Shown here in pieces: positions 1 to 11,111 of a DNA stretch of 64,000 nucleotides. The notes beneath the pieces were generated by a model, which did no database searches, was not told where the DNA came from, and saw only the letters and a list, made by a program, of their open reading frames with translations. The stretch lies in NCBI GenBank assembly GCA_963733065.1, contig CAVTBT010000004.1, positions 1-64,000 of the forward strand. Direction: 5' to 3'. Each line of letters starts with the position of its first letter. Position 1 is the stretch's first letter. The DNA comes from CAVTBT01 sp963733065 (GTDB lineage: Bacteria > Actinomycetota > Thermoleophilia > Gaiellales > Gaiellaceae). The translations under genes were made by a program, and so were the position numbers.

Positions 1-1
1 G

Positions 2-1447
<1,446 letters not shown>

Positions 1448-1644
1448 TCTCCGCGCCGCGATTACCAACAGGAGCCGCCTGCGGCTGAACCGCGCTCGCT
1501 AGCGCGCGCCGCGGCCGCTTGTTGCAACTACGGAACTGAGCTCGGGCGCGTTGATCTCAGCGCTTGAGTTGCGCTCGCCCCAGAGATACTTTCGTACCGA
1601 CAACGCCTGCATTGTCAGGAATTGCTTGGCGGGGGCGCTCGCCC

Positions 1645-4600
1645 ATGGGCGACGTCGACGAGTGGCTCGAACGGCTGGGCCTCAGCCGCTACCGGGCGGT
1701 CTTTGCCGAGCACGACATCGACCGCGAGATCCTGCCGGACCTGACCGACCAGGACCTGGAGAAGCTCGGGCTCTCGCTCGGTCACCGCAAGAAGCTCCTG
1801 CGTGCGATCGCCGAGCTCGGTCGTCCGGACAGCGGCGTCGCCAACGCGACGTCGAGACGGCACCGCGTGGCGCGGAACGCCGCCAGCTGACGGTGCTGTT
1901 CTGCGATCTGGTCGGCTCGACCGCGCTGGCGGCGCGGCTCGACCCCGAGGACCTGCGCGAGGTCATCGGCGCGTATCAGGCATGCGTGCGCCGAGGTGGT
2001 CGGCCGCTTCGACGGCCACGTCGCCAAGTACATGGGCGACGGCGTGCTCGCCTACTTCGGCTGGCCGCAGGCGCACGAGGACGATGCCGAGCGGGCGGTG
2101 CGCGCCGGGCTGCAGCTGGTCGAGGCGGTCGGCGCGGCTGCGACCCGCATCGCGGACGTGCCGCTCGCAGGCGCGGGTCGGCATCGCGACCGGCCTGGTC
2201 GTGGTCGGCGATCTGATCGGCGAGGGCGCGGCGCGCGAGGAGGCGGTGGTCGGCGAGACGCCGAACCTGGCGGCGCGGCTGCAGGCGCTGGCCGCGCCGG
2301 GCATCGGTGGTGATCAGCCAGGCGACGCGGCGGCTGGTCGGCGGCCTGTTCGAGCTCGACGATCTCGGGCCGCAGCGCCTCAAGGGCTTCGCCGAGCCGC
2401 TCGCGGCCTGGCGGGTCGCGGGCGAGGGCCGGGCCGAAGGCCGCTTCGAGGCGCGCCAGACGGCGCGGCCTGACGCCGCTGGTCGGGCGCGAGCGAGGAG
2501 CTCGCCCTGCTGCTCGCGCCGCTGGCGGCAGGCCGAGCGACGGCGAGGGCCAGGTGGTGCTGCTCTCGGGCGAGCCCGGGATCGGCAAGTCGCGCCTCGT
2601 GCGCGAGCTGCGCGAGCGGCTCGAGGGCGAGCCGCACATCCGCGCTGCTCTACCAGTGCTCGCCCTACCACACGACCAGCCCGCTGCACCCGGTGATCGA
2701 GCAGCTGGAGCGCGCCGCCGGCTTCGCGCGCGACGATCCGCCCGAGGCGAAGCTCGACAAGCTGGAGGCGCTGCTGGCGCGCGGCACGGACCGGCTCGAC
2801 GAGGCGGTGCCGCTGATCGCCGCGCTGCTCGGCATCCCGACCGGCGAGCGCTACCCGCCGCTCGACCTGACCCCGCAGCGCCAGAAGCAGCGCACGCTGG
2901 AGGCGCTGGTCGACCAGCTCGAGGGGCTTGCGGCGCGAGCAGCCGGTGCTCGCTGACCTACGAGGACGTGCACTGGATCGACCCGACCACGCAGGAGCTG
3001 CTCGGAGCTCGTGATCGAGCGCGTCCAGCGCCTGCCGGTGCTGCTGCTGATCACCTTCCGGCCGGAGTTCGCGCCGCCCTGGTCGGGCCAGCCGCACGTC
3101 AGCGCGCTGGCGCTCACCCGGCTCGGCCGCCGCGACGGCGCGGCGATGGTCGACCGGGTGGTCGGAGGCAAGGCGCTGCCGGCCGAGGTCGCTGGCGCAG
3201 ATCGTGGCCAAGACCGACGGCGTGCCGCTGTTCGTCGAGGAGCTGACCAAGACGGTGCTCGAGTCGGGCCTGCTCGCAGGACGCCGGCGACCGCTACGAG
3301 CTGGCCGGCCCGCTGCCGCCGCTCGCGATCCCGGCGACGCTCGCACGACTCGCTGCTCGCCCGGCTCGACCGCCTCGCGCCGGTCAAGGAGGTGGCGCAG
3401 ATCGGCGCCGCGATCGGCCGCGAGTTCTCCCACGCGCTGCTCGCCGCGGTCGCCGACCGGCCCGAGGCGGAGCTGCAGGCCGCGCTCGACCAGCTGGTCG
3501 CCGTCCGAGCTGGTCTTCCGCCGCGGCACGCCGCCCGAGGCGACCTACAGCTTCAAGCACGCGCTGGTCCAGGACGCCGCCTACGGCACCCTGCTCAAGT
3601 CCCGCCGCCAGCAGCTCCACGCCCGCATCGCCCAGGTGCTCGAGGAGCGCTTCCCGAGACGGCGGATGCTCAACCGGAGCTTCTCGCCCATCACTGCACC
3701 CAGGCGGGGCTCGTCGAGAAGGCGGTCGGCTACTGGTACCAGGCCGGGCGCCAGGCGATGGCGCGCTCGGCCATGGTCGAAGCCGCGGCGCAACTGACGC
3801 AAGCCCTGGAGTTGTTGGCCGGCCTGCCGGGCGGCCCTGATCGGGACCACAAGGAACTCGACCTGCAGATCGCACTTGGCGCTGCCCTGATCGCCACTCG
3901 AGGCTGGGCAGCGCCCGAGGTGGAGAGAGCCTACGCCCGAGCCCGGGAACTGTGCGCAGGAGGAAGACCAGATCCCGCAGCTTCTGGCCGCTCTGTCGGA
4001 CTGTTCCTGCATCACCTGCATTGGTCCGAGCAAGCACGTCGCGCTTCAGATTGCCGGGGAGCTATTGCAGCTGGCCGAGCGCGAGCAGGACCTCGCGGCG
4101 CAGGTCGTGGGCCACCGTTGCCTGGCCGTCAGCTTGCTGTTCAACGGGCAGTTGCTGCCGGCGCTCAGCGCATTTCGAGCAGACCCTCGATCTCTACGAT
4201 CCGGCCTATCGCGCTGCACCGGTGTACTGGATCGGACCTGATACCCGCGTCGCGTGCCTTATTTTCACAGCGCTGATCTTCCTGTTCCGGGGCTATCCGC
4301 AGCAAGCGATAGTGCGCAGCCGAGAAGCACTCGCCGCCGCCTATGAGTTGGGCCATGCCTTTACGACAGGCCAGGCCTTGTACCTGACGTGCTGGTTCCA
4401 TCAGGTGCTTCGGCGAGCCACGGGTGGTCGAAGCGAGGGCCAGGACCCTGACGAAACTGGCAACAGACCACGGCCTGTCGGCCTGGGTCGCGCATGCCGC
4501 CGTCCTGCACGGCTGGGCGGTCGGGCAAGGCGGGGCGGTCGAGACGGGCATTGCCGAGCTCCGCCAAGGCTTGGCGACGATCGAGGCCATGGGCGTCCAG

Positions 4601-5011
4601 CAACACACCCCCGGCTTTCTCGGCTTGCTGGCTGGGCTTCACCTCGGCACCAAGAATTTCGGCGAGGCGCTGCAGGCGCTCGACGAGGCATTGGCGCGGG
4701 TGGACCGGCTGGAGGAGCGCTGGTTCGAGCCCGACCTGTGGCGGCTCAAAGGCGAGGCGTTGGTGGCCCTTTCGCCTGAACGCGCCGCCGAAGCCGAAGC
4801 TTGCTACCAGCAAGGGCTGACAGTCGCTCGCCACCAGGGCGCTCGTCTATGGGAGCTGCGCGCGGCGACCAGCCTCGCCCGGCTGTGGCGCGATCAGGGC
4901 AGGCGCGCCGAGGCCCGCGATCTGCTCGCGCCGGTCTACGGCTGGTTCACCGAGGGCTTCGATACCGCTGACCTGAAGGACGCCAAGGCGCTGCTCGACG
5001 GGCTGGCGTAG
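1645..5011 (+). CDS. SAM-domain / class III adenylate cyclase / AAA ATPase / TPR regulatory protein (many frameshifts)
   Basis: Large signalling protein of about 1,120 residues when read across frames. The start is the ATG of MGDVDEWLERLGL. In order: a SAM domain (about residues 1-60); a class III nucleotide cyclase domain with both metal-binding Asp motifs (FCDLVGST and YMGDGVLAYFG); an AAA/predictive ATPase domain with Walker A GEPGIGKS and Walker B-like YEDVHWID; and a C-terminal TPR-like helical region ending at DLKDAKALLDGLA. The family is thought to make cAMP in response to an unknown input. At least twelve indels break the frame (near 1850, 1985, 2167, 2306, 2474, 2503, 2650, 2935, 3006, 3195, 3285, 3505, 3655, 3960 and 4430). 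The protein continues cleanly after each, so read error is likelier than decay. It converges with the next gene, 13 bp away. Confidence 0.8.
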
Positions 5012-5024
5012 CTTCCGGCGGCGG

Positions 5025-6644
5025 TCATATGAGGTTGACCAGAGGCACTGCGACGAACCACAGGATGTAGGAAAGCGCGACCGCCATGAGGCCGTCGATC
5101 CGGCGCGCCCCGGCGTTCTCCTGGATATGGGTAGCGAGCATCAGGAGCAGGATGGCGGCGTGCGGCAGGACGCCGTATTCGATGCCCGCGAAGACGTGGG
5201 CGAGCGCGGGCGTTTGCGCCAGCGCGAGCGCCGCCGCCGCCGCGAGCGTCGTACAGTTGGCGGCGATCAGATAGGCGCCCCTCACGCCGGTTCGGACCGC
5301 GAGCGTGCCCTTGCCGGCACGGCAATCGGCATCATGGTCGGGCACGCCCGAGAGCGTGATGGCCGGCAACACGGCCAGGCACAGCGGCAGGCTTGTCAGC
5401 CATGGCTCGGGCGCAAACCATGCTCCGCCCTGCAACACGAAGCCGCACAAGATCGCACCGAGGCTGTGGGTAATTCCGACGGCGAGCTCGCCGAGGCCGC
5501 GGTAGCTGAGTTTCAGGGGCGGCGCGGTGTAGCCCAGCGCGAGTGCGGTGAGCACGGCCAGCGCCAGGAGCGCAGGAGAGGCTGATCCGGCCGCCAGCAG
5601 CAGGGCGCCGCCGCTCACCGCTGCGAGCGCAAGCGCCGCGGCGATGCCGCACCGCACCTCGCTCACGCTGAGCTTGCCGTCGACCAGCACGCGCGAGCCG
5701 CCGGTGAACGGGCCGAAGTTGCGGTTGTACCGATCGGTCGCGACATCGAAATGCTCGTTGGTCAGTACTGCCGCGACCTCGATCAAGAAGAGACACGCCA
5801 GCCCCCACCAGAACGGCGCGGCCTCGAGCGTCCCATCGGGCCAGATGGCCGCGAGCGCGCCCACCAGGTAGGCGAGCCACGCCATGGGGTAGAACTGAAG
5901 GCGCAAGGCCTGCAGCCAGCTCGCAGACTTCTTCAGGATCGATCTTCGGATGGGCAACACGCCGCGGCGCAGTTGCTGGCCACGGCGCTGCGCGTGCTCG
6001 AGCCAACTCTGCCGCTGCTCCAGATCCGAACCTTTGATCGGGCCGAAGCTTGCCACGCGGGCGACCTCGATCCCGCAGAAACCCAGGATCGCCCGCGCCA
6101 TCGCCTTGTGGCCGGGCGCGCCGTAGATCCAGCGGTACACCCAGCGCGGCGTGTCCATGGTGGTCAGCAGCTCCGCGGACCTGCCGCCAAGGAGCGGGGC
6201 ATAGCCGCGCTCGGTCTCCGCGAAGGCGAAGCCGGGCGCCAGCACCCGGTCCAAGAAGCCCTTGAGCAGCGCCGGCATGGTGCCCCACCAGGTGGGATAG
6301 ACGAACACGATGTGATCAGCCCACCTGATCAGGCGGCGGGCCTGCACGAGGCCCTTTTCGAGCGGCTGCACGTTCGGATCGAGCGAGTGCACGTTCGGAT
6401 CGAAACTGAGCTCCGCGAGGCGCAGCTCGCGCACCTGCGCGCCGGCGCGCCGTGCGCCTGAACCGTAGGCGCTCGCGAGTGCCTGGCACAGACTCTGGCG
6501 GCGCGGATGGCCGACGATGATGAGGACCTTGCGCGCTGCGCCGCGCCCCTGTTCCCGCGCCCCGAGCGTAGCCTCCGCTTCCTCGATCGCTGCCGGACCG
6601 ACCAGTTCGAGACCCATGCTGGTGTGTGCCGCTGTTGAAGCCAC
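5025..6644 (-). CDS. Flavodoxin-fold NAD(P)H:quinone oxidoreductase - UbiA prenyltransferase fusion
   Basis: Uninterrupted 539-residue two-domain protein. Residues about 35-230 resemble the flavodoxin-like NAD(P)H dehydrogenase (quinone) family (MdaB/KefF type): VLIIVGHPRRQS at the start, then VFVYPTWWGTMPALLKGF and GAPGHK. Residues about 250-539 form a polytopic UbiA-family prenyltransferase with the two Asp motifs, NEHFDVATD (N-x3-D-x3-D) and DHDADCRAGKGT. UbiA enzymes attach polyprenyl chains to aromatic acceptors. I infer that the fused reductase may reduce a quinone substrate or product at the membrane. The longest ORF begins with a GTG; an ATG (MGLELVG) lies nine codons downstream and is an equally possible start. 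It is convergent with the cyclase gene. The substrate cannot be named from sequence. Confidence 0.82.
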   Translation of the reverse strand: MASTAAHTSMGLELVGPAAIEEAEATLGAREQGRGAARKVLIIVGHPRRQSLCQALASAYGSGARRAGAQVRELRLAELSFDPNVHSLDPNVQPLEKGLVQARRLIRWADHIVFVYPTWWGTMPALLKGFLDRVLAPGFAFAETERGYAPLLGGRSAELLTTMDTPRWVYRWIYGAPGHKAMARAILGFCGIEVARVASFGPIKGSDLEQRQSWLEHAQRRGQQLRRGVLPIRRSILKKSASWLQALRLQFYPMAWLAYLVGALAAIWPDGTLEAAPFWWGLACLFLIEVAAVLTNEHFDVATDRYNRNFGPFTGGSRVLVDGKLSVSEVRCGIAAALALAAVSGGALLLAAGSASPALLALAVLTALALGYTAPPLKLSYRGLGELAVGITHSLGAILCGFVLQGGAWFAPEPWLTSLPLCLAVLPAITLSGVPDHDADCRAGKGTLAVRTGVRGAYLIAANCTTLAAAAALALAQTPALAHVFAGIEYGVLPHAAILLLMLATHIQENAGARRIDGLMAVALSYILWFVAVPLVNLI

Positions 6645-6833
6645 TTCCCGACGTCAAGCTCGGCGGCTGGCTTTGGTTCCGTTCCGAACGCAGGCATCCG
6701 GTCGACGTTCTGACGCACCAGAGGATTGCGTGCGACCGGTGGCCGGCTACGGGTGATGGACGCCTCGTCGATGCTCTTGAGCTCCACGGCGAGGGTCGCC
6801 ACGAGGCGCAGCGACGCAGCGCCTGATGTGATT

Positions 6834-8049
6834 CTACCGGCGGCGCTGCTCGAGCAGCACGTCCGCGTGGACGAGCGCCTCGATCTCCGCGTCGGTGTAG
6901 CCGCTCTCGCGCAGGATTTCGCGGCCGTGGGCGCCGTAACGGGGCGGGGTGCGGGCTATCGCGCCCGGGGTACGGGAAAACTTGATCGGTAGCCCCCATC
7001 CCTTGTAAGCGCCAAACTCGGCAGCCATGGCGCGGTGCCGGGCATGGTCGTCCGCCCAGACTTGGGCGACATCGCGCACCGGCCCCGCCGGCACGCCGGC
7101 GGCAAGCAGGCGCTTGCACAGGTCCTCGCCGTCATGGTCGATCAGCAGCGCGGCGAGCTTGACCGTCAGCTCGGGGCGGTGGCGGAGCCGGTCGCCGTTG
7201 GTGCGAAAGCGCGCATCCTCGGCAAGCTCCGGCAGCGCCTAGCTCGGCGCACAGCCGGCCAAACGCGCGGTCGTTGCCGACCGCAAGGAAAACATCGACC
7301 GTGCGCGTCGGGAACTTGTCGTAGGGGCTGATGTTCGGGTGGGCGTTGCCGGTGAGCGCCGGCACCCGGCCCGAGAGCACGTAGTTCGGGATGTGCGGGT
7401 GCATCAGGGCGATGCCGGCATCGTAGAGCGTCATGTCGATGAACTGGCCCTCGCCCGAGCGCGCCCGCTCCACGAGCGCCATCAGCAGCGCGATCGCGGC
7501 GTAAAGGCCCGTGCCGAGGTCCACGAGCGGAATGCCGATCCGGGTCGGCCCGCCATTTTCCTGCGCATCCGACGGCATGCCGTTGATCGAGAACATGCCG
7601 ACCATCGCCTGGATCACGGCGTCGTAGCCGGGCATGCCGCCCATCGGACCATCGGCGCCGAACCCGCTGATCCGGCAATGGATCAGTCGAGGAAAGCGCT
7701 CCTGCAGCACGTCCTCGTAGCCGAGGCCCCACTTCTCCATCGTGCCGGGCTTGTAGTTCTCGATCAGGACGTCGGCGCGCTCGAGCAGGCGGAGCAGCAC
7801 GTCGCGCCCCGCGGGCTTGGACAGATCGAGACCGAGCGAGCGCTTGTTGCGATTGACGCCGATGAAGTAGGACGCATCGCGCGCCTCGTCGAACGGCGGG
7901 CCCCAGTCGCGTGTCTCGTCGCCCTGGGGCGGCTCGATCTTGAGCACCTCGCCGCCGTAGTCGCCGAGGATCTGGGTGCAGTACGGACCGCCCAGGACGC
8001 GCGTCAGGTCGACGACCCGAATCCCGCTCAGAGGAGCTTGGTTCCTCAC
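6834..8049 (-). CDS. CaiB/BaiF family acyl-CoA:CoA-transferase (one frameshift)
   Basis: Family III CoA-transferase, which moves CoA between carboxylic acids through an aspartyl-CoA intermediate. The N-terminus GIRVVDLTRVLGGPYCTQILGDYG and LKIEPPQGDETR are hallmark family motifs. The catalytic Asp is expected in PGYDAVIQAM. The frame changes near 7240: the sequence continues in another frame through RFRTNGDRL...VPAGPVRD to the end EIEALVHADVLLEQRRR. The whole protein is then about 405 residues, the usual family length. It is on the minus strand with an IpdAB-like CoA-transferase pair upstream, so acid or CoA-thioester catabolism is a reasonable context. The substrate is unknown. Confidence 0.9.
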
Positions 8050-8161
8050 TTCAGAAGACCAAGCCCGTAGCGAACGCGTCTGGTAGCGCTTGCTTTCGCC
8101 ATGGGTCCTTCCGTGCGAGCTTCGCCTGCATTTCTAGCACGGCTCACGGTACGCGGCGCCG

Positions 8162-9164
8162 TCAAATAGCTCGATAGGTGGCGCGGGCGAGATCGATCAG
8201 ATCGAAGATGCGGGCGACGTAATGGTCGCGCGCGTGGAACGCCGCGTCGCTGTCGCCCTTGAGCTCTCGGCCAAGCGCGTCGATCAGCCTATGCAGGCGA
8301 CGCTGATGCAGACCGAGGGCGCGCTGCACCGGATCACTGACCACGCCGGCGAATGCCGCCGTGCTCGCGGTGAGCAGCACGAGCGCGCCGGTCGCGCCCG
8401 TGACCAGGGCGGCTGAGGGCGTCGCCGGGAACATGCCGTACCAAACGCCACCCAGGCTGGCGCCCAGCGGGAAGCTCGCAACCGCCGCCTGCTGGGCGAG
8501 CGCCGTAGCGATCACAGGGCCCAGCGTGAGCGTACCTGGGGTCAGCTTCTGGAACGCCGCCATGCCCGCGCTCGCCAGGAGGACGTTGTTGACGAGGTCT
8601 GCCGCCGCCGTGCGCGTGCTGGCGTAGTCGCCAAGCATCTGTCGAAGCCTGGCGCGCTGCTCCGGGTCACCCGCGTGGCGCCGTGCAAGCGTGGTCAGGA
8701 CATCGACGGCAGCAGCAACGCGCGCATCGGCCAGGATCGTCTCGGCCAGAGCGTCATGCTCCGACCGTCGCCGGCCGTCGTCGTAGGGCAGTTCCAAAAG
8801 CTCGGCATGCAGCCGCCATGTCAGCTCGCGACTGACGTCGGTGTCGAGGAAGAGCCTCCAGCCCCTCAACCGGCGCGCCGCCTGGCGCGCCCCCAGGCGA
8901 CGCAGGGCCGCGCCGCCAACCTGCGCACTGAGATAAGGCAGCATCAACAGGACGTTGGCGGGTGCGCGCACCAGATCGCGGCCAAGCGCCCGACGGTGCA
9001 GGCGCAGCGAGCCGATCAGGCTGAAGTGGCGGTCGACGAATCCCGACTACCCGTTGGTGTCGCGTGGCAATGTACCGATCGATCGCGTGATCGATGAGCG
9101 CGCGCGCCTCGGCGTCCCCAAGCGGCTCGAGATTACCTTCGACGTGGACTTCTGCAGATGCCAA
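8162..9164 (-). CDS. DUF6635-like protein, probable membrane association (one frameshift)
   Basis: Protein of unknown function. An N-terminal segment (ARALIDHAIDRYIATRHQR) and a longer C-terminal segment (RAPANVLLMLPYLSAQVGG onward) are in different frames and join near 9045; between them the bridging frame gives a phrase like VVGFVDRHFSLIGSLRLHRRA. This layout (helix, 'FV..HFS..G...LHR', 'RAPANVL') resembles my recollection of the DUF6635 family. Two hydrophobic, Ala/Gly-rich stretches (about residues 200-260) could be membrane helices. The start is uncertain: I use a TTG 8 bp after the preceding stop. An ATG at 9230 would overlap the upstream CDS by 59 bp. It is last in an apparent operon with the two CoA-transferase subunits. 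Confidence 0.55.
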
Positions 9165-9171
9165 GAAAGCC

Positions 9172-9933
9172 TCAGACGATTGCGGCCGGACGCGCTGGGA
9201 CTGTGCCGATGGCAAGCACCTCGGCGGCAAAGCGCGGGTAGGTCTCGGCGATCATCGCGCCGACCCCGCCACGGATCAGCGCAAGGGTCTCGGGCGACGG
9301 CAGAGGCGTCTCGGGCACCGCCTTCGGCAGATCGAACTCGAACCCGGTATTCGTCAGGACCTCGTCAATGGTGTGCCCCGGATGGACGCTGTGCAGTCGG
9401 AAGCGGCCGCGCTGCCGGTCGAACCCGAACACGCACCGGCCCGTCACCAGCGCGTGCGGACCACCCGGGCGGTACACCTTGGCCGGGCTGGTTCCGGGGG
9501 CGCTGATGAACTCCACCTCGGGTACCAGAACGCGGGGCGTATGCTCCTGGCGGAACAGGATCACGCGCGGCACCATGAAGAACATGAAGGCAGAGCCGAA
9601 CGAGCCCGGCCACCGCACTTCGCTCTGCGGATAGCCGCGCACGCCCACGAGGTTGATGTTGGCCGCGCCGTCGATCTGGCCGCCGCCCAGGAAGAAGGCG
9701 TCGATCCGCCCCTGCGCTGCGCAGTCGAACAGCTCGACGTTGCCGTCGGTGAACGGATTGTGCCGCTCGCTGCCGAGCACCGAAACGCGCATGCGGCCGC
9801 CCGAGCGCTCGCGCGCCAGCAGCGCCGCGGCGCCTGGGATTGGCGAGGCGGCGCCAACCGCGACATGAGCGAGGCCATCCAGCATGCCCGCGAGCACGTC
9901 GATCAGAAGTTCCTCGGGGCGGCATGACGTCAT
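9172..9933 (-). CDS. CoA-transferase beta subunit (IpdB/glutaconate CoA-transferase-like)
   Basis: Second subunit of a heteromeric class I CoA-transferase-like enzyme of 253 residues. The protein shows the beta-subunit sequence LLIDVLAGMLDGLAHVAVGAASP, the Gly-rich loop FFLGGGQIDGAANIN and VRWPGSFGSA, all typical of the family. Some members (IpdAB of steroid degradation) act as hydrolases rather than transferases; the sequence does not let me choose between these. The ATG overlaps the stop of the alpha subunit gene (ATGA), so the two are almost certainly translationally coupled. Confidence 0.85.
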   Translation of the reverse strand: MTSCRPEELLIDVLAGMLDGLAHVAVGAASPIPGAAALLARERSGGRMRVSVLGSERHNPFTDGNVELFDCAAQGRIDAFFLGGGQIDGAANINLVGVRGYPQSEVRWPGSFGSAFMFFMVPRVILFRQEHTPRVLVPEVEFISAPGTSPAKVYRPGGPHALVTGRCVFGFDRQRGRFRLHSVHPGHTIDEVLTNTGFEFDLPKAVPETPLPSPETLALIRGGVGAMIAETYPRFAAEVLAIGTVPARPAAIV

Positions 9934-10748
9934 CGGGCGGCGACCCGCTCGAACACGAACTCGTCGACGTAGCGAGCAAAGCCCGCTTCGTCGCGGGCGA
10001 GCTCCGCGTAACGCCGGAGGTGCTCAATGTCGGCGGGATAGGCATGGCGCAGGCCCACGGGCCAGGCGCCATGCCGCGCCCGAGCGATCGCTGATACATA
10101 GAGGGCCGGGATCGTGCCCGCGGCGGTGACGTCATCGGCCAGCAGATCGTCATCCGTGATCTCTTCGACGGTTACGAGCGTGGTTCTCGCGGCATGCGCC
10201 ATGCGCATCAGCTCGCGTCGCACGCCGATCCAGACGTTGCCCGCGCGATCCGCGCGCGTCGCGTGGAACAGCGCCACGTCGGGACGGATGGCGGGCACCA
10301 CCAGGATCGGATCGTCGTCTGCGAAGGGGTTGTCGATGACGCGCCAGTCCGGCCGGTATCGCACCAGGTCGGAGCCCAGGATCCCGCGCAGCGGCATGAA
10401 CGGCACACCCTTCTCGGCCGCCAGCAGGCCGGCGTGAAGCGCGGGACAGGTCGAATCCCTGATCTCGATCGATCCTGCCTTGATTGCCGCGACGAAGCGG
10501 GGAGCCGGACCTTGCTCTCCCAGCGTCACCGCGGCGGCCTCCAGGCTCGCGACACAACCGGCGCCGATCAGCAGGTCGGCCTGAAATCCGAGCTGGGGCA
10601 CGCCGATGAGGTGGAGCCTTCGGGCGCGCCTGCGGATCAGCTCGCGCACCGCGCCGAGCGCGCAGCCCGAGTAGTCGGGGGCGAGCGCCACGCTCGCGCC
10701 GTCCGGGACGCGCGCCGCGAGCTCCACGAGATCAAGCATCTCAGCCAT
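9930..10748 (-). CDS. CoA-transferase alpha subunit (IpdA/glutaconate CoA-transferase-like)
   Basis: Alpha subunit partner of the following gene, 272 residues. It begins MAEMLDLVELAARVPDGASVALAPDYSG. It carries the family stretches ALHAGLLAAEKGVPFMPLRGILGSDL and NPFADDDPILVVPAIRPDVALFHA. IpdA-type subunits have this same C-terminal layout. It is the first gene of the minus-strand set that runs through the beta subunit and the DUF6635-like gene. The region upstream (10749-11111) is shared with the divergent hopanoid gene shc. The substrate is not deducible; the nearby CaiB/BaiF gene suggests organic acid degradation. Confidence 0.85.
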   Translation of the reverse strand: MAEMLDLVELAARVPDGASVALAPDYSGCALGAVRELIRRRARRLHLIGVPQLGFQADLLIGAGCVASLEAAAVTLGEQGPAPRFVAAIKAGSIEIRDSTCPALHAGLLAAEKGVPFMPLRGILGSDLVRYRPDWRVIDNPFADDDPILVVPAIRPDVALFHATRADRAGNVWIGVRRELMRMAHAARTTLVTVEEITDDDLLADDVTAAGTIPALYVSAIARARHGAWPVGLRHAYPADIEHLRRYAELARDEAGFARYVDEFVFERVAAR

Positions 10749-11111
10749 GGCAGGAAGTTAGCCCGCGCCTCGCCGAAGTGCCACAACCGACGCCAATTTC
10801 ATCCGCTGTCCGTGTGATTCCTGACCTCGCGTCTTGCCGGGCGCAATGAATCCGGATAGGAGCCGCACATGAGCTGGCTGTGGCGCTCGCGTGGTCGCCA
10901 TATCTCCTGCGGGTCTTCCGGGATCCGCCATCGGTGCGGCGTCGGCGGCCCGTGGCAGGGCAGCCTGTTTGATCCGACTGAAGGAGAAGGTTGCCAATCC
11001 TGGCCGTATGGTCGGTGACTTCTGGCGTTTCGGGTGGATCCGATCTGCCGCGGCCAAGTTTCCGCCGAGTTGCGCAATCCCAGAATGGCGATGGAAACGT
11101 CCCAAAGAAGC
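10749..11111. other. Divergent intergenic region between CoA-transferase and shc
   Basis: This 363-bp gap separates the minus-strand CoA-transferase alpha gene from the plus-strand shc. Short open frames in it have no recognisable protein features and I do not call them. It should hold both promoters, but I see no convincing -35/-10 pair or operator. An alternative shc start (ATG at 11085) would shorten the gap by 27 bp. Confidence 0.5.
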
